From the NCBI RefSeq assembly GCF_012396185.1, contig NZ_JAAXOW010000007.1, forward strand, positions 1-52,477: a DNA stretch of 52,477 nt. The letters run 5' to 3'. The stretch comes from Sanguibacter hominis ATCC BAA-789. GTDB lineage: Bacteria > Actinomycetota > Actinomycetes > Actinomycetales > Cellulomonadaceae. The notes under the pieces were generated by a model that saw nothing but the letters and a program-made list of their open reading frames with translations, was not told where the DNA came from and did not search any database. A program made the translations under genes and the position numbers. Shown piece by piece: positions 32,225 through 42,400 of the stretch (positions are counted from its first letter, which is position 1; each line of letters begins with the position of its first letter).

Positions 32225-32255
32225 GAGGGCCCGGTCCGAGATGGACCGGGCCCTC
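32225..32255 (+). terminator. Terminator of the transfer/surface operon
   Basis: Perfect 13-bp stem GAGGGCCCGGTCC (32225-32237) / GGACCGGGCCCTC (32243-32255) with loop GAGAT, 17 bases after the giant surface gene. It ends the operon and insulates the TnpA-like gene that follows. Confidence 0.85.
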
Positions 32256-32260
32256 TGTCG

Positions 32261-32289
32261 TTGACACGCGGGACGTGCGGGAGGATATT
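32261..32289 (+). promoter_or_regulatory. Consensus promoter giving a leaderless tnpA-like mRNA
   Basis: TTGACA (32261-32266), 17 bases, GATATT (32284-32289). The expected transcription start, seven bases later, is the A of ATG 32296, so the message would have no leader. Confidence 0.65.
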
Positions 32290-32295
32290 GGTCTC

Positions 32296-32772
32296 ATGGA
32301 CCAAGAGACCGTCGTCAGGCCAGAAAAACCGCCAGTTTGGCGATGTGAGGCTGAGTTGGTCTTTGTGACCAAGGTGCACGGAGTGGTCTTCACCGAGGCC
32401 GTGCGGACAGACTGCGAGCGGATCGTGCGTGACGTCTGTGACGACTTCCACGTCAAGCTCGTCACCTTCACCTCCGGCGACGACCACGTAGCCCTGCGGG
32501 TGTCGTACCCGCCGACGGTTCAGGTCTCCAAGCTCGTGAACTCGCTCAAGGGAGTCTCGTCTCGGCACCTGCGGCGCTTGCACCCCGAGCTGCTCGAGCC
32601 CTTCTTGTGGGAGGGGCGCCTGTGGTCCCGCTCGTACTTCTGCGGCACCGTCGGTCCGGGTGACCTGGACCGCGAGATAGCCGCATACCTCGACAGCCAG
32701 CACCGATCAGGAAGTCGACTGTCGGCGCTCGATGACAGCATGACCGCCCCCGCCCGTAAGGTCGGACCGTGA
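32296..32772 (+). CDS. IS200/IS605-type TnpA lacking one HUH histidine (probably domesticated)
   Basis: A 158-residue relative of Y1 transposases, full length, with LVFVTKVHGVVFTEAV (about 21-36), YPPTVQVSKLVNSLKGVSSR (71-90) and LWSRSYF (109-115). In active enzymes DHVHL supplies the metal-binding His pair; here it reads DDHVAL, with His64 kept and the second His replaced by Ala66. Tyr131 (AAYLDSQ) is at the place of the catalytic Tyr. No TnpB and no subterminal hairpins flank it. It has its own promoter with a leaderless start and overlaps the secreted CAP gene, so it behaves as a resident gene. It may be a DNA-binding regulator derived from TnpA; slow decay is the alternative. Confidence 0.75.
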   Translation: MDQETVVRPEKPPVWRCEAELVFVTKVHGVVFTEAVRTDCERIVRDVCDDFHVKLVTFTSGDDHVALRVSYPPTVQVSKLVNSLKGVSSRHLRRLHPELLEPFLWEGRLWSRSYFCGTVGPGDLDREIAAYLDSQHRSGSRLSALDDSMTAPARKVGP

Positions 32773-32792
32773 CCGCGAACCAGGAGATGACG

Positions 32793-34256
<1,464 letters not shown>

Positions 34257-34271
34257 CGAGCTAGACGCAGG

Positions 34272-34307
34272 GGCCCTGGGCGTCCTTTAGGTCGGACGGC
34301 CAGGGCC
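34272..34307. terminator. Bidirectional terminator between CAP gene and resolvase
   Basis: GGCCCTGG-G-CGTCC (34272-34285) pairs with GGACG-G-CCAGGGCC (34294-34307) with one internal mismatch. It separates two converging genes. Confidence 0.75.
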
Positions 34308-34314
34308 TCTGCTT

Positions 34315-34890
34315 CTATTGCGAGGGCGGTCCCGCTCGTTGGATTGTGCGATAGACGGTGGAGCGGGCGACGCCGAACAGTTCGGCAAGCTCTGTCTGGG
34401 TATGTGTTCCTGCGCGCCAGAGTTCAACAAGATGCGTTTGCTGCGCAGAGGAGAGCTTCGGCTTCTTTCCACGAAGGCGCCCCTTTGCGCGTGCGAGGGC
34501 CATGCCTTCTCGTGTGCGTGCGCGAATTAGGTCGGCTTCGAATTCGGCGAAGGTTGCGAGCATGTTGAACATCAGCCGGCCAACTGGATCGGTCGGGTCG
34601 TAGACCGCAGAGCCGAGGCTGAGTGCGACCTTGCGCTCGAGGAGCTCGTCAGCGATGTGGCGTGCGTCGGTGATGGAGCGGGCGAGGCGGTCGAGCTTGG
34701 TGACGACGAGGGTGTCACCCTCGCGGCACGCTGCAAGGGCTGCGACCAGTCCTGGACGGTCGCGCCTTGTGCCGCTGAGCCCGTGGTCGACGTAGATGCG
34801 GTCGGGCTCGACGCCGAGTTGGGTGAGGGCCTGTCGCTGCGCTTCGACGTCCTGATCGTGAGTCGAAACTCGCGCATAGCCGATCTTCAT
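34315..34890 (-). CDS. Serine recombinase, resolvase/invertase type
   Basis: A 191-residue small serine recombinase from ATG 34890. The catalytic Ser lies in YARVSTHDQD (about residue 9-10). VTKLDRLARS contains the conserved Arg residues (about 60-69). GRLMFNMLATFAEFEADLIR precedes the long E-helix. A C-terminal HTH (TQTELAELFGVARSTVYRTI, about 166-185) reads the recombination site. The ATG at 34914 is a weaker alternative. Such enzymes resolve plasmid multimers or transposon cointegrates. The adjacent upstream repeats at 34929-34966 may be the res site. No Tn3 transposase is in the window, so multimer resolution is the simplest role. Confidence 0.9.
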   Translation of the reverse strand: MKIGYARVSTHDQDVEAQRQALTQLGVEPDRIYVDHGLSGTRRDRPGLVAALAACREGDTLVVTKLDRLARSITDARHIADELLERKVALSLGSAVYDPTDPVGRLMFNMLATFAEFEADLIRARTREGMALARAKGRLRGKKPKLSSAQQTHLVELWRAGTHTQTELAELFGVARSTVYRTIQRAGPPSQ

Positions 34891-34920
34891 GTGTTCCAGT
34901 ATGGCCGTCCCCACAACTGT

Positions 34921-34966
34921 GCATTTAAGGCCCCCTCATCGGGCTTTTATTCGGGCTGGTCTTAAG
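34921..34966. repeat. Repeat-rich region next to the resolvase (possible res site or transposon end)
   Basis: The stretch holds TTAAGGCC (34926-34933), a direct repeat TCGGGCT-TTTAT-TCGGGCT (about 34939-34957) and GGTCTTAAG (34958-34966). The 38 bases 34929-34966 end in CTTAAG, as Tn3-family ends do, but do not begin with GGGG. Its leftward motif GAGGGGGCC is repeated at 11434. Region 34967-35142 shows nothing else clear. Confidence 0.35.
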
Positions 34967-35142
34967 GGCGGCAGATGACTGGCGATTGTCCGGGATATGG
35001 CGGGTGCGCCGTTCCGTTGCGCAGAGGGATCGGCTTGCGGGCACCCCCGGCGAGGCCGCCGATCAGCGTCAACGTCGAGACGCCCGCTGGTCGCGTAGGT
35101 AGATGAGGCCGCGCACGGCGGTCCTGAACCAAGGGAGCAGAC

Positions 35143-35613
35143 GTGTCCTACGAAACGGGATTGGTCTACGGCAACCTCGCCGTCGACCCGGAGCTGTCAC
35201 AGACACCCAACAGGCGGTCGGTGGCGAAGGTGATCGTCATGGAGAACCTTCGCGCCTTGAACAAGGATTCGGGTCGCTACGAGCCGACCGGCGAGACGCG
35301 GCGGCACGTCGTGGAGTGCTGGCAGCGCCTCGCCGAGAACGTCGCCGCGTCGCTGCGCAGTGGTGACCCGGTGGTGTTCAGCGGACGGGTCAAGCCGGAG
35401 GCGTACATCAACGGCAACGGCGAGGCGACCATCGCGGTCACGGTGACGGCCGACTTCCTCGCCCCAGACCTGCGCTGGGCGACCGCGACGGTCATACGCA
35501 ACCCGCGCAGGGACCAGGACGGCCCCTCGCCGCGCGTCGCGCAGGCAGTGGCCGGGTCGAGCGCCCAGTGGCCTCCGCTCGCGCCTACCGGGAGCGACGT
35601 TGGCCCCGTGTAG
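35143..35613 (+). CDS. ssb: Single-stranded DNA-binding protein
   Basis: A 156-residue SSB with one OB fold (about 1-110). MSYETGLVYGNLAVDPEL matches the N-terminal strand, and RRHVVECWQRLAENVAASLR and VVFSGRVKPEAY are typical SSB segments. The C-terminal tail (about 118-156) ends GSDVGPV and lacks the acidic DDDIPF-type tip, so it may not recruit host replication partners in the usual way. GTG 35143 has AGGGAG upstream. Plasmid SSBs coat the incoming single strand after conjugation, and this one heads a three- or four-gene operon. Confidence 0.85.
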   Translation: MSYETGLVYGNLAVDPELSQTPNRRSVAKVIVMENLRALNKDSGRYEPTGETRRHVVECWQRLAENVAASLRSGDPVVFSGRVKPEAYINGNGEATIAVTVTADFLAPDLRWATATVIRNPRRDQDGPSPRVAQAVAGSSAQWPPLAPTGSDVGPV

Positions 35614-35761
35614 AGAATGGAGGAACCGAGCGCGCGGCTCTACGCCGCGCACCTCGAGTCGTCCCTACGAGCGCACGGCGACGGAGCCCCGCTGTCCAGC
35701 ACAGCGCGGTCCACTGCCTGCCGCGCGCTGCGCACCGTCTTTCGATCAGTTGGAGCCCACC

Positions 35762-35905
35762 GTGTCCGTGTCGCCAGTGTTGAGGTCGTCGGAGGTGACG
35801 AGGTTGTTCAAGCGCGTGGCCGACAACCGCAGCGAGCAGGTCGACGCCGACGTCGTGCGACTTGACCTGCCGGTGCGAATCATCCTGGACGACGACGATG
35901 AGTGA
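35762..35905 (+). CDS. Very small acidic-tailed protein
   Basis: A 47-residue protein from GTG 35762, with GGAG six bases before it. It contains SSEVTRLFKRVADNRSEQVD and ends LPVRIILDDDDE. The stop overlaps the next gene's ATG region (35898), consistent with coupled translation in the ssb operon. The acidic tip after a hydrophobic pair (IILDDDDE) is reminiscent of protein-docking tails, but this is speculation. The 148 bases between ssb and this gene hold no strong candidate. Confidence 0.45.
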   Translation: MSVSPVLRSSEVTRLFKRVADNRSEQVDADVVRLDLPVRIILDDDDE

Positions 35906-37007
35906 GCCTGCGGCCATGAGGATCGGGACGGGTGAACTACCCGTCCTAGCGACACGCCTTCTCGGCTACCAGCCCGACGACGGCTACGTGGCGTTCCTGG
36001 CTGCGTCGGACTACGGGATCGAGCACGTCGGTGCGCTGGGCCCTGACTTCGAACCGAACGTCTCCGAGCTCGTGGACCGTCTGCACCCGTCCGTCGACAC
36101 GATCTACCTCGTGGGGTACGGAGCAGAGGGCGCGGAACTCGCTCGCCAGTGGCAGCGCGTGATGCTCGACGGACCTGTGCCGATCGAGGTGCCCGCGACG
36201 CTTGAGGTCGTCGACGGCTATTGGGGCCGCGTCGGCGATGCGACCTTCTCTGCCGAGCTCGAACGTCCTAGCGCCGTCGTGCGTGCGGTTGCTCCCGCGG
36301 AGCCCGTGGTCGACCGGGACGAAATCGTTGGTCGCTTGGAGGGTCTGGCGGCGGAGGCGCGCGTCTCGGACGAGGAGGCCGCGATCGCGGCGGACTACGT
36401 GGGGCGGCTGATCTACAAGCAGTCGCCCGTCGAGCGGGCTGCGCTGGCCGAGGACATTCTCGTGTCCTGGGAGGCTGGCGAGCCGATCGACGACGACATT
36501 GCGCGGATCACTGGCCGACCGATGGGCGCGACGTCGATCTTCTGCGAGCTCGTGCGCGATCCCGCCGTGCTCAGCGCGGTGATCGTCGTCGCGGCCGAGC
36601 AGCCGAACATCGTGCGCTCGTTCGTCGAGGCGGCGCGTCGTGCGCACCCGAGCGCGTCCATCGACGTCCAGGCGGGCGCCGGTGCCGCAGTGTGGGCGAC
36701 GGGCAACGACTCGCTCGGGCCGGTCGGCTCGCAGGCCGTGGCTCAGTGGCTCGAACCGGTCAAGCACGTCTCGCCCTTGGCAAACGCCGTCTACGAGTGC
36801 GCTCTCGCGTGTGAGGACCCCGGCCCCGTCGTGGCCGAGCTTCACGCCACAGCGGACCAGGACATGGCTAACGCGGAGAAGCACTGGGAACAGGCCGTCG
36901 CGCCAGCGACCCCGACCTCCGCACCCCCTATCTCTCAGACTCGGCCCGTCGTCAGCGGCGTCACGCCCCACACCGGCCCGAGTCCTACGCATGGACCGGA
37001 GTTCTAG
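35898..37007 (+). CDS. DUF4192-like protein
   Basis: A 369-residue soluble protein from ATG 35898. The start GELPVLATRLLGYQPDDGYV, then AFLAASDYGIEHVGALG and VDTIYLVGYGAEG, matches DUF4192, an actinobacterial family known mostly from genomes and plasmids. Acidic helical middle and C-terminal parts include IADDYVGRLIYKQSP-like (36394-36430) and ATADQDMANAEKHWEQAVA. The last about 30 residues are Pro/Thr-rich. It overlaps the small upstream gene and its stop (TAG) overlaps the next GTG. DUF4192 has no established function; next to ssb here it probably serves DNA metabolism of the element. Confidence 0.7.
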   Translation: MSEPAAMRIGTGELPVLATRLLGYQPDDGYVAFLAASDYGIEHVGALGPDFEPNVSELVDRLHPSVDTIYLVGYGAEGAELARQWQRVMLDGPVPIEVPATLEVVDGYWGRVGDATFSAELERPSAVVRAVAPAEPVVDRDEIVGRLEGLAAEARVSDEEAAIAADYVGRLIYKQSPVERAALAEDILVSWEAGEPIDDDIARITGRPMGATSIFCELVRDPAVLSAVIVVAAEQPNIVRSFVEAARRAHPSASIDVQAGAGAAVWATGNDSLGPVGSQAVAQWLEPVKHVSPLANAVYECALACEDPGPVVAELHATADQDMANAEKHWEQAVAPATPTSAPPISQTRPVVSGVTPHTGPSPTHGPEF

Positions 37008-38602
37008 TGAACGAGTATCAGATTCCTGTCGTCCTGACGGTTCGCACCGTCACGGGCGGAGATCCCCTCGTGGAGGCGGGTTACGGCGTCCACCACGACC
37101 TGATGACGCTGCGTGAGAACACGCGCCGTCGCCTCCCGGGGCAGCCACAGGTGCAGGGCCTTGATTCCTGGGCCTTCGGGCAGCCCGAGCTCAGCCACAT
37201 CGACCGCTCGCAGGGCGTGTTCGACAACGGTGGCTGGGTACTCGCCCCAGCGCCCGCCAACGAGCGTGCCTGGAAGCTCAAGGGCCAGGCCGAGGGCTAC
37301 GTCCCCGCGCACGTTCTCGTGTGGTTCGCCGTCGCCGCGCCGGACGAGGCATCGGCCCGCCAGGCGCTCGACAACGGTCTGCGCGCGCAGTTCCGCCCTG
37401 GCGAGCCCGGTTCGCGCGTTGCCGAGGTGACCACCGACATCTACACCCCCAAGGCGGACGTCGGTTGGCGGCTAGCCCCGGCCGACGACTCCCCCGGCGT
37501 CGAGTTCGTCACGCTCAATGTCGGAGAGCACTCGCAGCTCATGCGGGTCAATGACCACCTGCGCGTCGCGGTCGCGGAGTGGAACGGCGAGCCGGTCATG
37601 GGCATCGACCTCAAGCACGACGAGGACGGAGACCTCATCGCGACCGCAGGACGGTGGAAGATCGAGAACGGTCAGCGGGTCTGGCAAGGGGGAGACTCGA
37701 CGTACTCGCCCATCGCAGGTGCGAAGTCGGTGTACGTCGTCGTCTGGGACGACGAGGAAGCAGAGCACTACCTGCCTGCCATGACCTTCAAGGACTCCAA
37801 GCAGGGCGTCGGAGAGCCCGTCGCCTGGGTCACCGTAGACACGCTCGACCAGATGCAGAAGATCGGCGGTTTCGCCACGCTGGGGAACGTCAGCAAGGGT
37901 TGGAGCAGCGTTTACATCGCCCCTGATGCGAACGGCGAGCCGCACGATTACTCGTTCTCGAACGACCCCCAGACCCCGACGGGGACTCCCCTACCGTGCC
38001 GAGAACTCGATGGTGTGCGGTACTACGGCCTCGAAGGCTTCACTGTGAACATTGCGGGTTCCGTCGCCGTCGAGCAGCCGGTTACCGTGCACAGGTCGGT
38101 CCAGATCGAAATCGGCCACCCTGAGGACCCCTTTGGCCCGCCGATCTACGAGGGCGCGGTCGGCTACGCGGGCAGCAGCCTCATCGCGGGCCGCTACCAG
38201 GGCATGACGCTGGGCGACGACCCGGAGCCGGTCGAAGTCAAGGTCCGCGAGGACGGCGCGACGTCGGCGGTCTACATCCAGGAGCATACGTTTCGTGCCC
38301 AATTTGAGCCCGGAGGGGAAGGGAAGCCGATCAAGATGACGGTGCTCGAGGCGCGGGCTGGCATTGCGGCAGATGTTGCCGAACCGCTCACCGCGCTCCC
38401 CGACGGGACGTGGCAGGTCCTCGGGCAGGGACGGACGTACGAGGCGGCGCGGCTCAACGCGCTCGACGTGTTCACGAAGACCGTCGGCCAGAACTACACG
38501 GTGCCGGACCCCGCCGCCGCTGCGCCCACGCCGCGCCCCGTGGTGCAAGGCGCGAGCTACGGTCCCGCTAGCCCGGCCATGGGGGTCTACGGACCAGCCT
38601 GA
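37007..38602 (+). CDS. Large hypothetical protein of the ssb operon
   Basis: A 531-residue soluble protein from GTG 37007, overlapping the preceding stop. It is acidic and beta-rich throughout (IPVVLTVRTVTG at the start; HVLVWFAVAAPDEASARQAL about 102-121; VYVVVWDDEEAEHYLPAM; YVLEARAGIA-type strand near 38340). No signal, membrane span or known domain is visible. The short C-terminal tail is Pro/Ala-rich. It is last in the ssb-DUF4192 operon and is followed by a strong terminator. Its size and conserved style suggest a core plasmid protein of unknown role. Confidence 0.7.
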   Translation: MNEYQIPVVLTVRTVTGGDPLVEAGYGVHHDLMTLRENTRRRLPGQPQVQGLDSWAFGQPELSHIDRSQGVFDNGGWVLAPAPANERAWKLKGQAEGYVPAHVLVWFAVAAPDEASARQALDNGLRAQFRPGEPGSRVAEVTTDIYTPKADVGWRLAPADDSPGVEFVTLNVGEHSQLMRVNDHLRVAVAEWNGEPVMGIDLKHDEDGDLIATAGRWKIENGQRVWQGGDSTYSPIAGAKSVYVVVWDDEEAEHYLPAMTFKDSKQGVGEPVAWVTVDTLDQMQKIGGFATLGNVSKGWSSVYIAPDANGEPHDYSFSNDPQTPTGTPLPCRELDGVRYYGLEGFTVNIAGSVAVEQPVTVHRSVQIEIGHPEDPFGPPIYEGAVGYAGSSLIAGRYQGMTLGDDPEPVEVKVREDGATSAVYIQEHTFRAQFEPGGEGKPIKMTVLEARAGIAADVAEPLTALPDGTWQVLGQGRTYEAARLNALDVFTKTVGQNYTVPDPAAAAPTPRPVVQGASYGPASPAMGVYGPA

Positions 38603-38618
38603 AGCACCCACTCCCCCG

Positions 38619-38661
38619 CGACGACGCCCACCCCACCGAACGGTGCTGGTGGGCGTCGTCG
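38619..38661 (+). terminator. Terminator of the ssb operon
   Basis: Perfect 14-bp stem CGACGACGCCCACC (38619-38632) / GGTGGGCGTCGTCG (38648-38661), with a further inner pairing ACCG/CGGT. It lies 16 bases after the stop. Confidence 0.8.
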
Positions 38662-38784
38662 TGTCGTGGGGCGTACGACTGGACAAACACGCGCGTATCT
38701 GTCCGTTATGTCATCGAGCAGGTTTCGAGCAGCGCCTAGACCGCATGGGAAGGGGGAAGGACGCCACCGAAGGGACCACTACGC

Positions 38785-38890
38785 ATGGCTCGACGCAAGA
38801 CCAGCACCGACTTCAACTGCGAGCAGCTCGCATTCGACTTCGATGCGCTGGAAGACATCTCCCCCACCGACTCGACCCCTGGAGCAGACA
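38785..38890 (+). other. Short in-frame start region upstream of the helicase frame
   Basis: ATG 38785 (GAAGGG ten bases before) begins MARRKTSTDFNCEQLAFDFD, which looks coded, and its frame stays open without a stop into the giant helicase-methylase at 39421. From 38891 on, however, the real coding frame is a different one. It could be a small separate gene that lost its stop, or the true start of the giant protein. Confidence 0.4.
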
Positions 38891-39421
38891 GTGAGCAGCA
38901 GCATGGAGAACCTGGCGGACTTCTTCGCGACGAAGGAGACCGAGGACACGACGTTCGCGACGTCGATGAAGACGTTGAGCGTGTGGGAGACGTCGCCGGA
39001 TCGGTGGATGGACGACCCGGAGACGTTGCCGGATCAGGCCCCCGACGTAGCGGAACCGTCGTACCACCAGCACCCGCTGGCGCACCTGACGGACTTCTGG
39101 ACGGATTGCGAGTTCAGCCCGAGGTTCCAGACGGTGCTCAACCGGCTTCACGGGGTGCTCGTGAAGGATGGGGACCCGAGGGCACTGCAGATGTCGACGG
39201 CACCGGACGGGCAGGCGCTGTCGCGCGAGCAGGTGACGCGCCCGGACGGCAGCGTGTGGCGTCCGAGGGGCGACGAGCTGCGAACGCACCTCTGGACGAA
39301 GATCCTCGTGCTGTTGGAGATGACGGCAGCGCACCTGGCGAGTCGCGGCGAGCTGATCGACAGCGACCGCGCGATCTTGGAGGCGACGCGCCTCGAGGTG
39401 CTGGAGATGACCGGGGCGTAG
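38891..39421 (+). CDS. 176-residue protein before the helicase-methylase
   Basis: From GTG 38891 (GGAG six bases before; ATG 38903 also possible). The sequence is rich in Asp, Leu and Thr, with LADFFATKETEDTTFATSMK near the start, then HPLAHLTDFWTDCEFSPRFQ and LWTKILVLLEMTAAHLASRG. It is soluble and of no recognised family. It ends LEMTGA at TAG 39419. One extra G in GGGG (39413-39416) would fuse it to the next frame, so it may be the N-terminal part of the giant protein, or its own gene with an ATG (39407) for the next gene near its end. Confidence 0.7.
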   Translation: MSSSMENLADFFATKETEDTTFATSMKTLSVWETSPDRWMDDPETLPDQAPDVAEPSYHQHPLAHLTDFWTDCEFSPRFQTVLNRLHGVLVKDGDPRALQMSTAPDGQALSREQVTRPDGSVWRPRGDELRTHLWTKILVLLEMTAAHLASRGELIDSDRAILEATRLEVLEMTGA

Positions 39422-42400
39422 CACCGGGCGCGACCTCGTTCGTTCCCGAGGTCCGTATCTACCCGCCGTCGGGCAAGCGCGCCCGCGTCGAGGCGAATCT
39501 CGCGGCGGTCGCGGTCGTGCGCGACTTGGCCGAGCAGGGACGTGCGGCGACCGCCCAAGAGCAAGAGACGCTGGCTCAGTGGAGCTCGTGGGGCGCGGTC
39601 CCCGAGGTCTTCGAGTCCTGGCGCGAGGATTGGACCGAGGACCAGGCGAGGGTCAAGGCAGCGCTGACGCAGGCCGAGTACGGCGCTGCGATGACGACGA
39701 CGCTCAACGCGCACTACACGGACCCCAGCGTCGTGGCGGAGGTGTGGCGAGCCCTCGGTGACGCTGGCTTCACGGGCGGGCCCGTGCTCGAACCGGGGTG
39801 CGGGTCGGGCACGTTCATCGGACTCGCCCCTGAGTCGGCGCAGATGGTGGGCGTCGAGCTGGACCCGCTGACGGCCCAGATCGCGGGCGCGCTCTACCCC
39901 AAGGCGCAGGTGCGCGCAGAGGGCTTCGAGAGGACGCGCTTGGAAGGCCAGTTCAACGCGGTGGTGGGCAACGTGCCCTTCGGTTCGTTCACGCTCTACG
40001 ACCCCCTCGACAACCCGCGCGGCCTGTCGATCCACAACCACTTCATCGTCAAGTCTCTGCGCGCGACCGCCCCGGGCGGGTACGTGGCCGTCCTGACGTC
40101 CCGCTTCACCATGGACGCGCAGCGGCCCACCGCGCGCCGCGAGATGGCTCGCTACGGCGACCTCGTGGGCGCGGTGCGCCTGCCGACCGGCGCGTTCCAG
40201 AAGGTCGCAGGGACCGAGGTGGTGACCGACGTCCTCGTGTTCCGTCGGCGCGAAGACGACCGGCAGCCCAACTTCGACGCGATGCCCTGGCTGGAGACGT
40301 ACGACGTCGGCGGCGACGTCGACGAGACTGCGCCGGTCACGGTCAACAAGTACTGGCAGACACACCCGGAGAAGGTGCTGGGTGAGGTGTCGCTTGGCCA
40401 GGGCATGCACGGCGATCAGACGCTCCGCATCACCGGCCCCAAGGGTGACGAGCTTGTCGCGCAACTGCGCACCGCGCTCGCCGGCATCATCCGTGAGGGC
40501 CACGAGGCCGGTCTGACGTATGCACCCAAGCCGACTGCCGTGGCACCCTCCGCGCTGACAGCACCTGGCCTGCGCTGGCCTGTGCCTGAGGACCAGCAGG
40601 TGCGCGCCGGACACGTCCGCGAGGCCCGCGCCGGGACCTTCGAAGCGTGGAACGGCACGGTCTGGGAGCCGGTGAAGGTGCCTCGTACGCAGGTCGCGGA
40701 AACGCGCAGCCTCCTGGCGCTGCGCGACGCGGCGCTCAGCGTCGTCGAGGCGCAGCGCAGCGGCGCGAGCGACGAGAAGCGCGACGAACTGCGCGCCGAG
40801 CTCGGACGCGAGTATGACCGCTACGCGGCTACGTTCGGGGCGATCAACCGCTTCGAGTGGTCCAAGCCCAAGGCGGTGCCGGCGGCCAAGATCGAGCAGT
40901 ACGTCACGACGCAGAAGAAGGCGTGGCGGGCTGCCCTGCCCGCCGACCTGGACCCGTGGGAGCGCGAGGACGCAGTTCCCCCGCAGGAGCTTGTCGAGTC
41001 GTGGCGGTCGGAGGCGGCCGAGGCCGGACAGCGCACTCGGCGTCAACCGCACCTTGCACCGCTGCGTCAGGACCCCGAGTTTGCGCTCGTGCTCGCCCTC
41101 GAACTGTTCGACGAGGAGACGCAGCAGGCCCGCAAGAGCCACATCTTCAGCGCAGACATCGTGGGCCACACCGTCGAGCGTGAGAGAGCGGAGACGCCCG
41201 CCGACGCGCTGGCGATCTCCATGGATGAGAAGCGCCAGGTCGACGTCGAGCGCATCGCTGAGTTGCTCGGGACCGACGTGGACGACGCTCGTGCGCGCCT
41301 GCGCGGCCTGGTCTACACCAACCCGGTGACGAACGAGCTCGAGCCCGCGGTTACCTACGTGGCCGGCAACGTGCGCGAGAAGCTGGAGGTCGCCCAGGAA
41401 GCGTCCCGCGCCGACGCGCGGTTCGAGCAGAACGTGCTCGCCCTCGAGGCGGTGATCCCCGAGACCATCTCGTTGGCCGAGGTCACGGTCCGCCCAGGCG
41501 TCAGGTACATCACGAAGGAGGACTACGAGCAGTTCATCCGCGAGACCTTCCGTGCGACGGCGACGGTGCTCTACACCGCCAGCGACGGCAAGTGGGCGGT
41601 CGACGGGCCCGCGCGTGCGCGTCTGGACGCGGACGTCGATTTCGAGTTCGGCGTTGCCAAGCGGTCACCGTTCGATCTGCTCGAAGCGGTGATGAACAAC
41701 TCCCCCGTGACGATCACCAAGTCCGTCATCGACGCGCACGGGCGGGAGCGGACGGTGCGCGACGTCCAGGCGACGACGCTCGCACGGGAGAAGTGCGAGC
41801 AGATCGCTGCGCGCTTCACGACGTGGCTGCACGGCGACCCCGAGCGCGTGGCCCGCGTCGAGGCCGAGTACAACGGGCGCTTCAACTCGTTCGTCGCGCC
41901 CGACTACTCGCAGCTCGGCGCGAAGCTTGCTCTCGACGGCATGAGCCCGTCGTTCAAGCCGCACGACTACCAGCGCACCGCCGTGGCGCGCATCCTCAAT
42001 GAGCCCTCGGTGCTCCTAGACCATGTGGTCGGCGCCGGTAAGACGGGCACGATGATCATGGGAGCCATGGAGCTGCGGCGGACCGGCATCGCCCGCAAGC
42101 CGTGGCTCGTCGTGCCCAACCATCTCGTCGAGCAGATCGCGGCCGAGTGGAAGGCGTGGTACCCGAGCGCGTCGGTGCTCGCAATCCCGACCGGCTGCAC
42201 CCGCGACGAACGCCGCGAGTGGATCGCCCGGTCGGCGGCGAGCGATTGGGACGGCGTGATCGTGCCGGCGTCGGTGTTCAAGCTGATGACCATCGACCCG
42301 TACCGCTCCGCTGAGTGGCTGGCCGAGGACATTGCCACCCTGCGAGCCGACCTCGCGATGCTGCAAGATCGAGCGGGCAAGAAGACCGACAAGCGCGTCA

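Noticed and set aside
32210-32300. Subterminal hairpin of an IS200/IS605 element
   Set aside because: The GAGGGCCCGGTCC stem fits a terminator of the surface gene; no matching right-end hairpin exists after the TnpA-like gene, which overlaps the next gene.
30940-32703. Minus-strand frame of 587 codons opposite the surface protein
   Set aside because: Crosses a gene end, a terminator, a promoter and another gene; its repeats mirror the plus-strand coding repeats.
35617-35865. Plus-strand frame of 82 codons after ssb
   Set aside because: No Shine-Dalgarno and an Arg-rich tail overlapping the 47-residue gene. The first half looks coding-like, so a decayed gene is possible, but I cannot support it.
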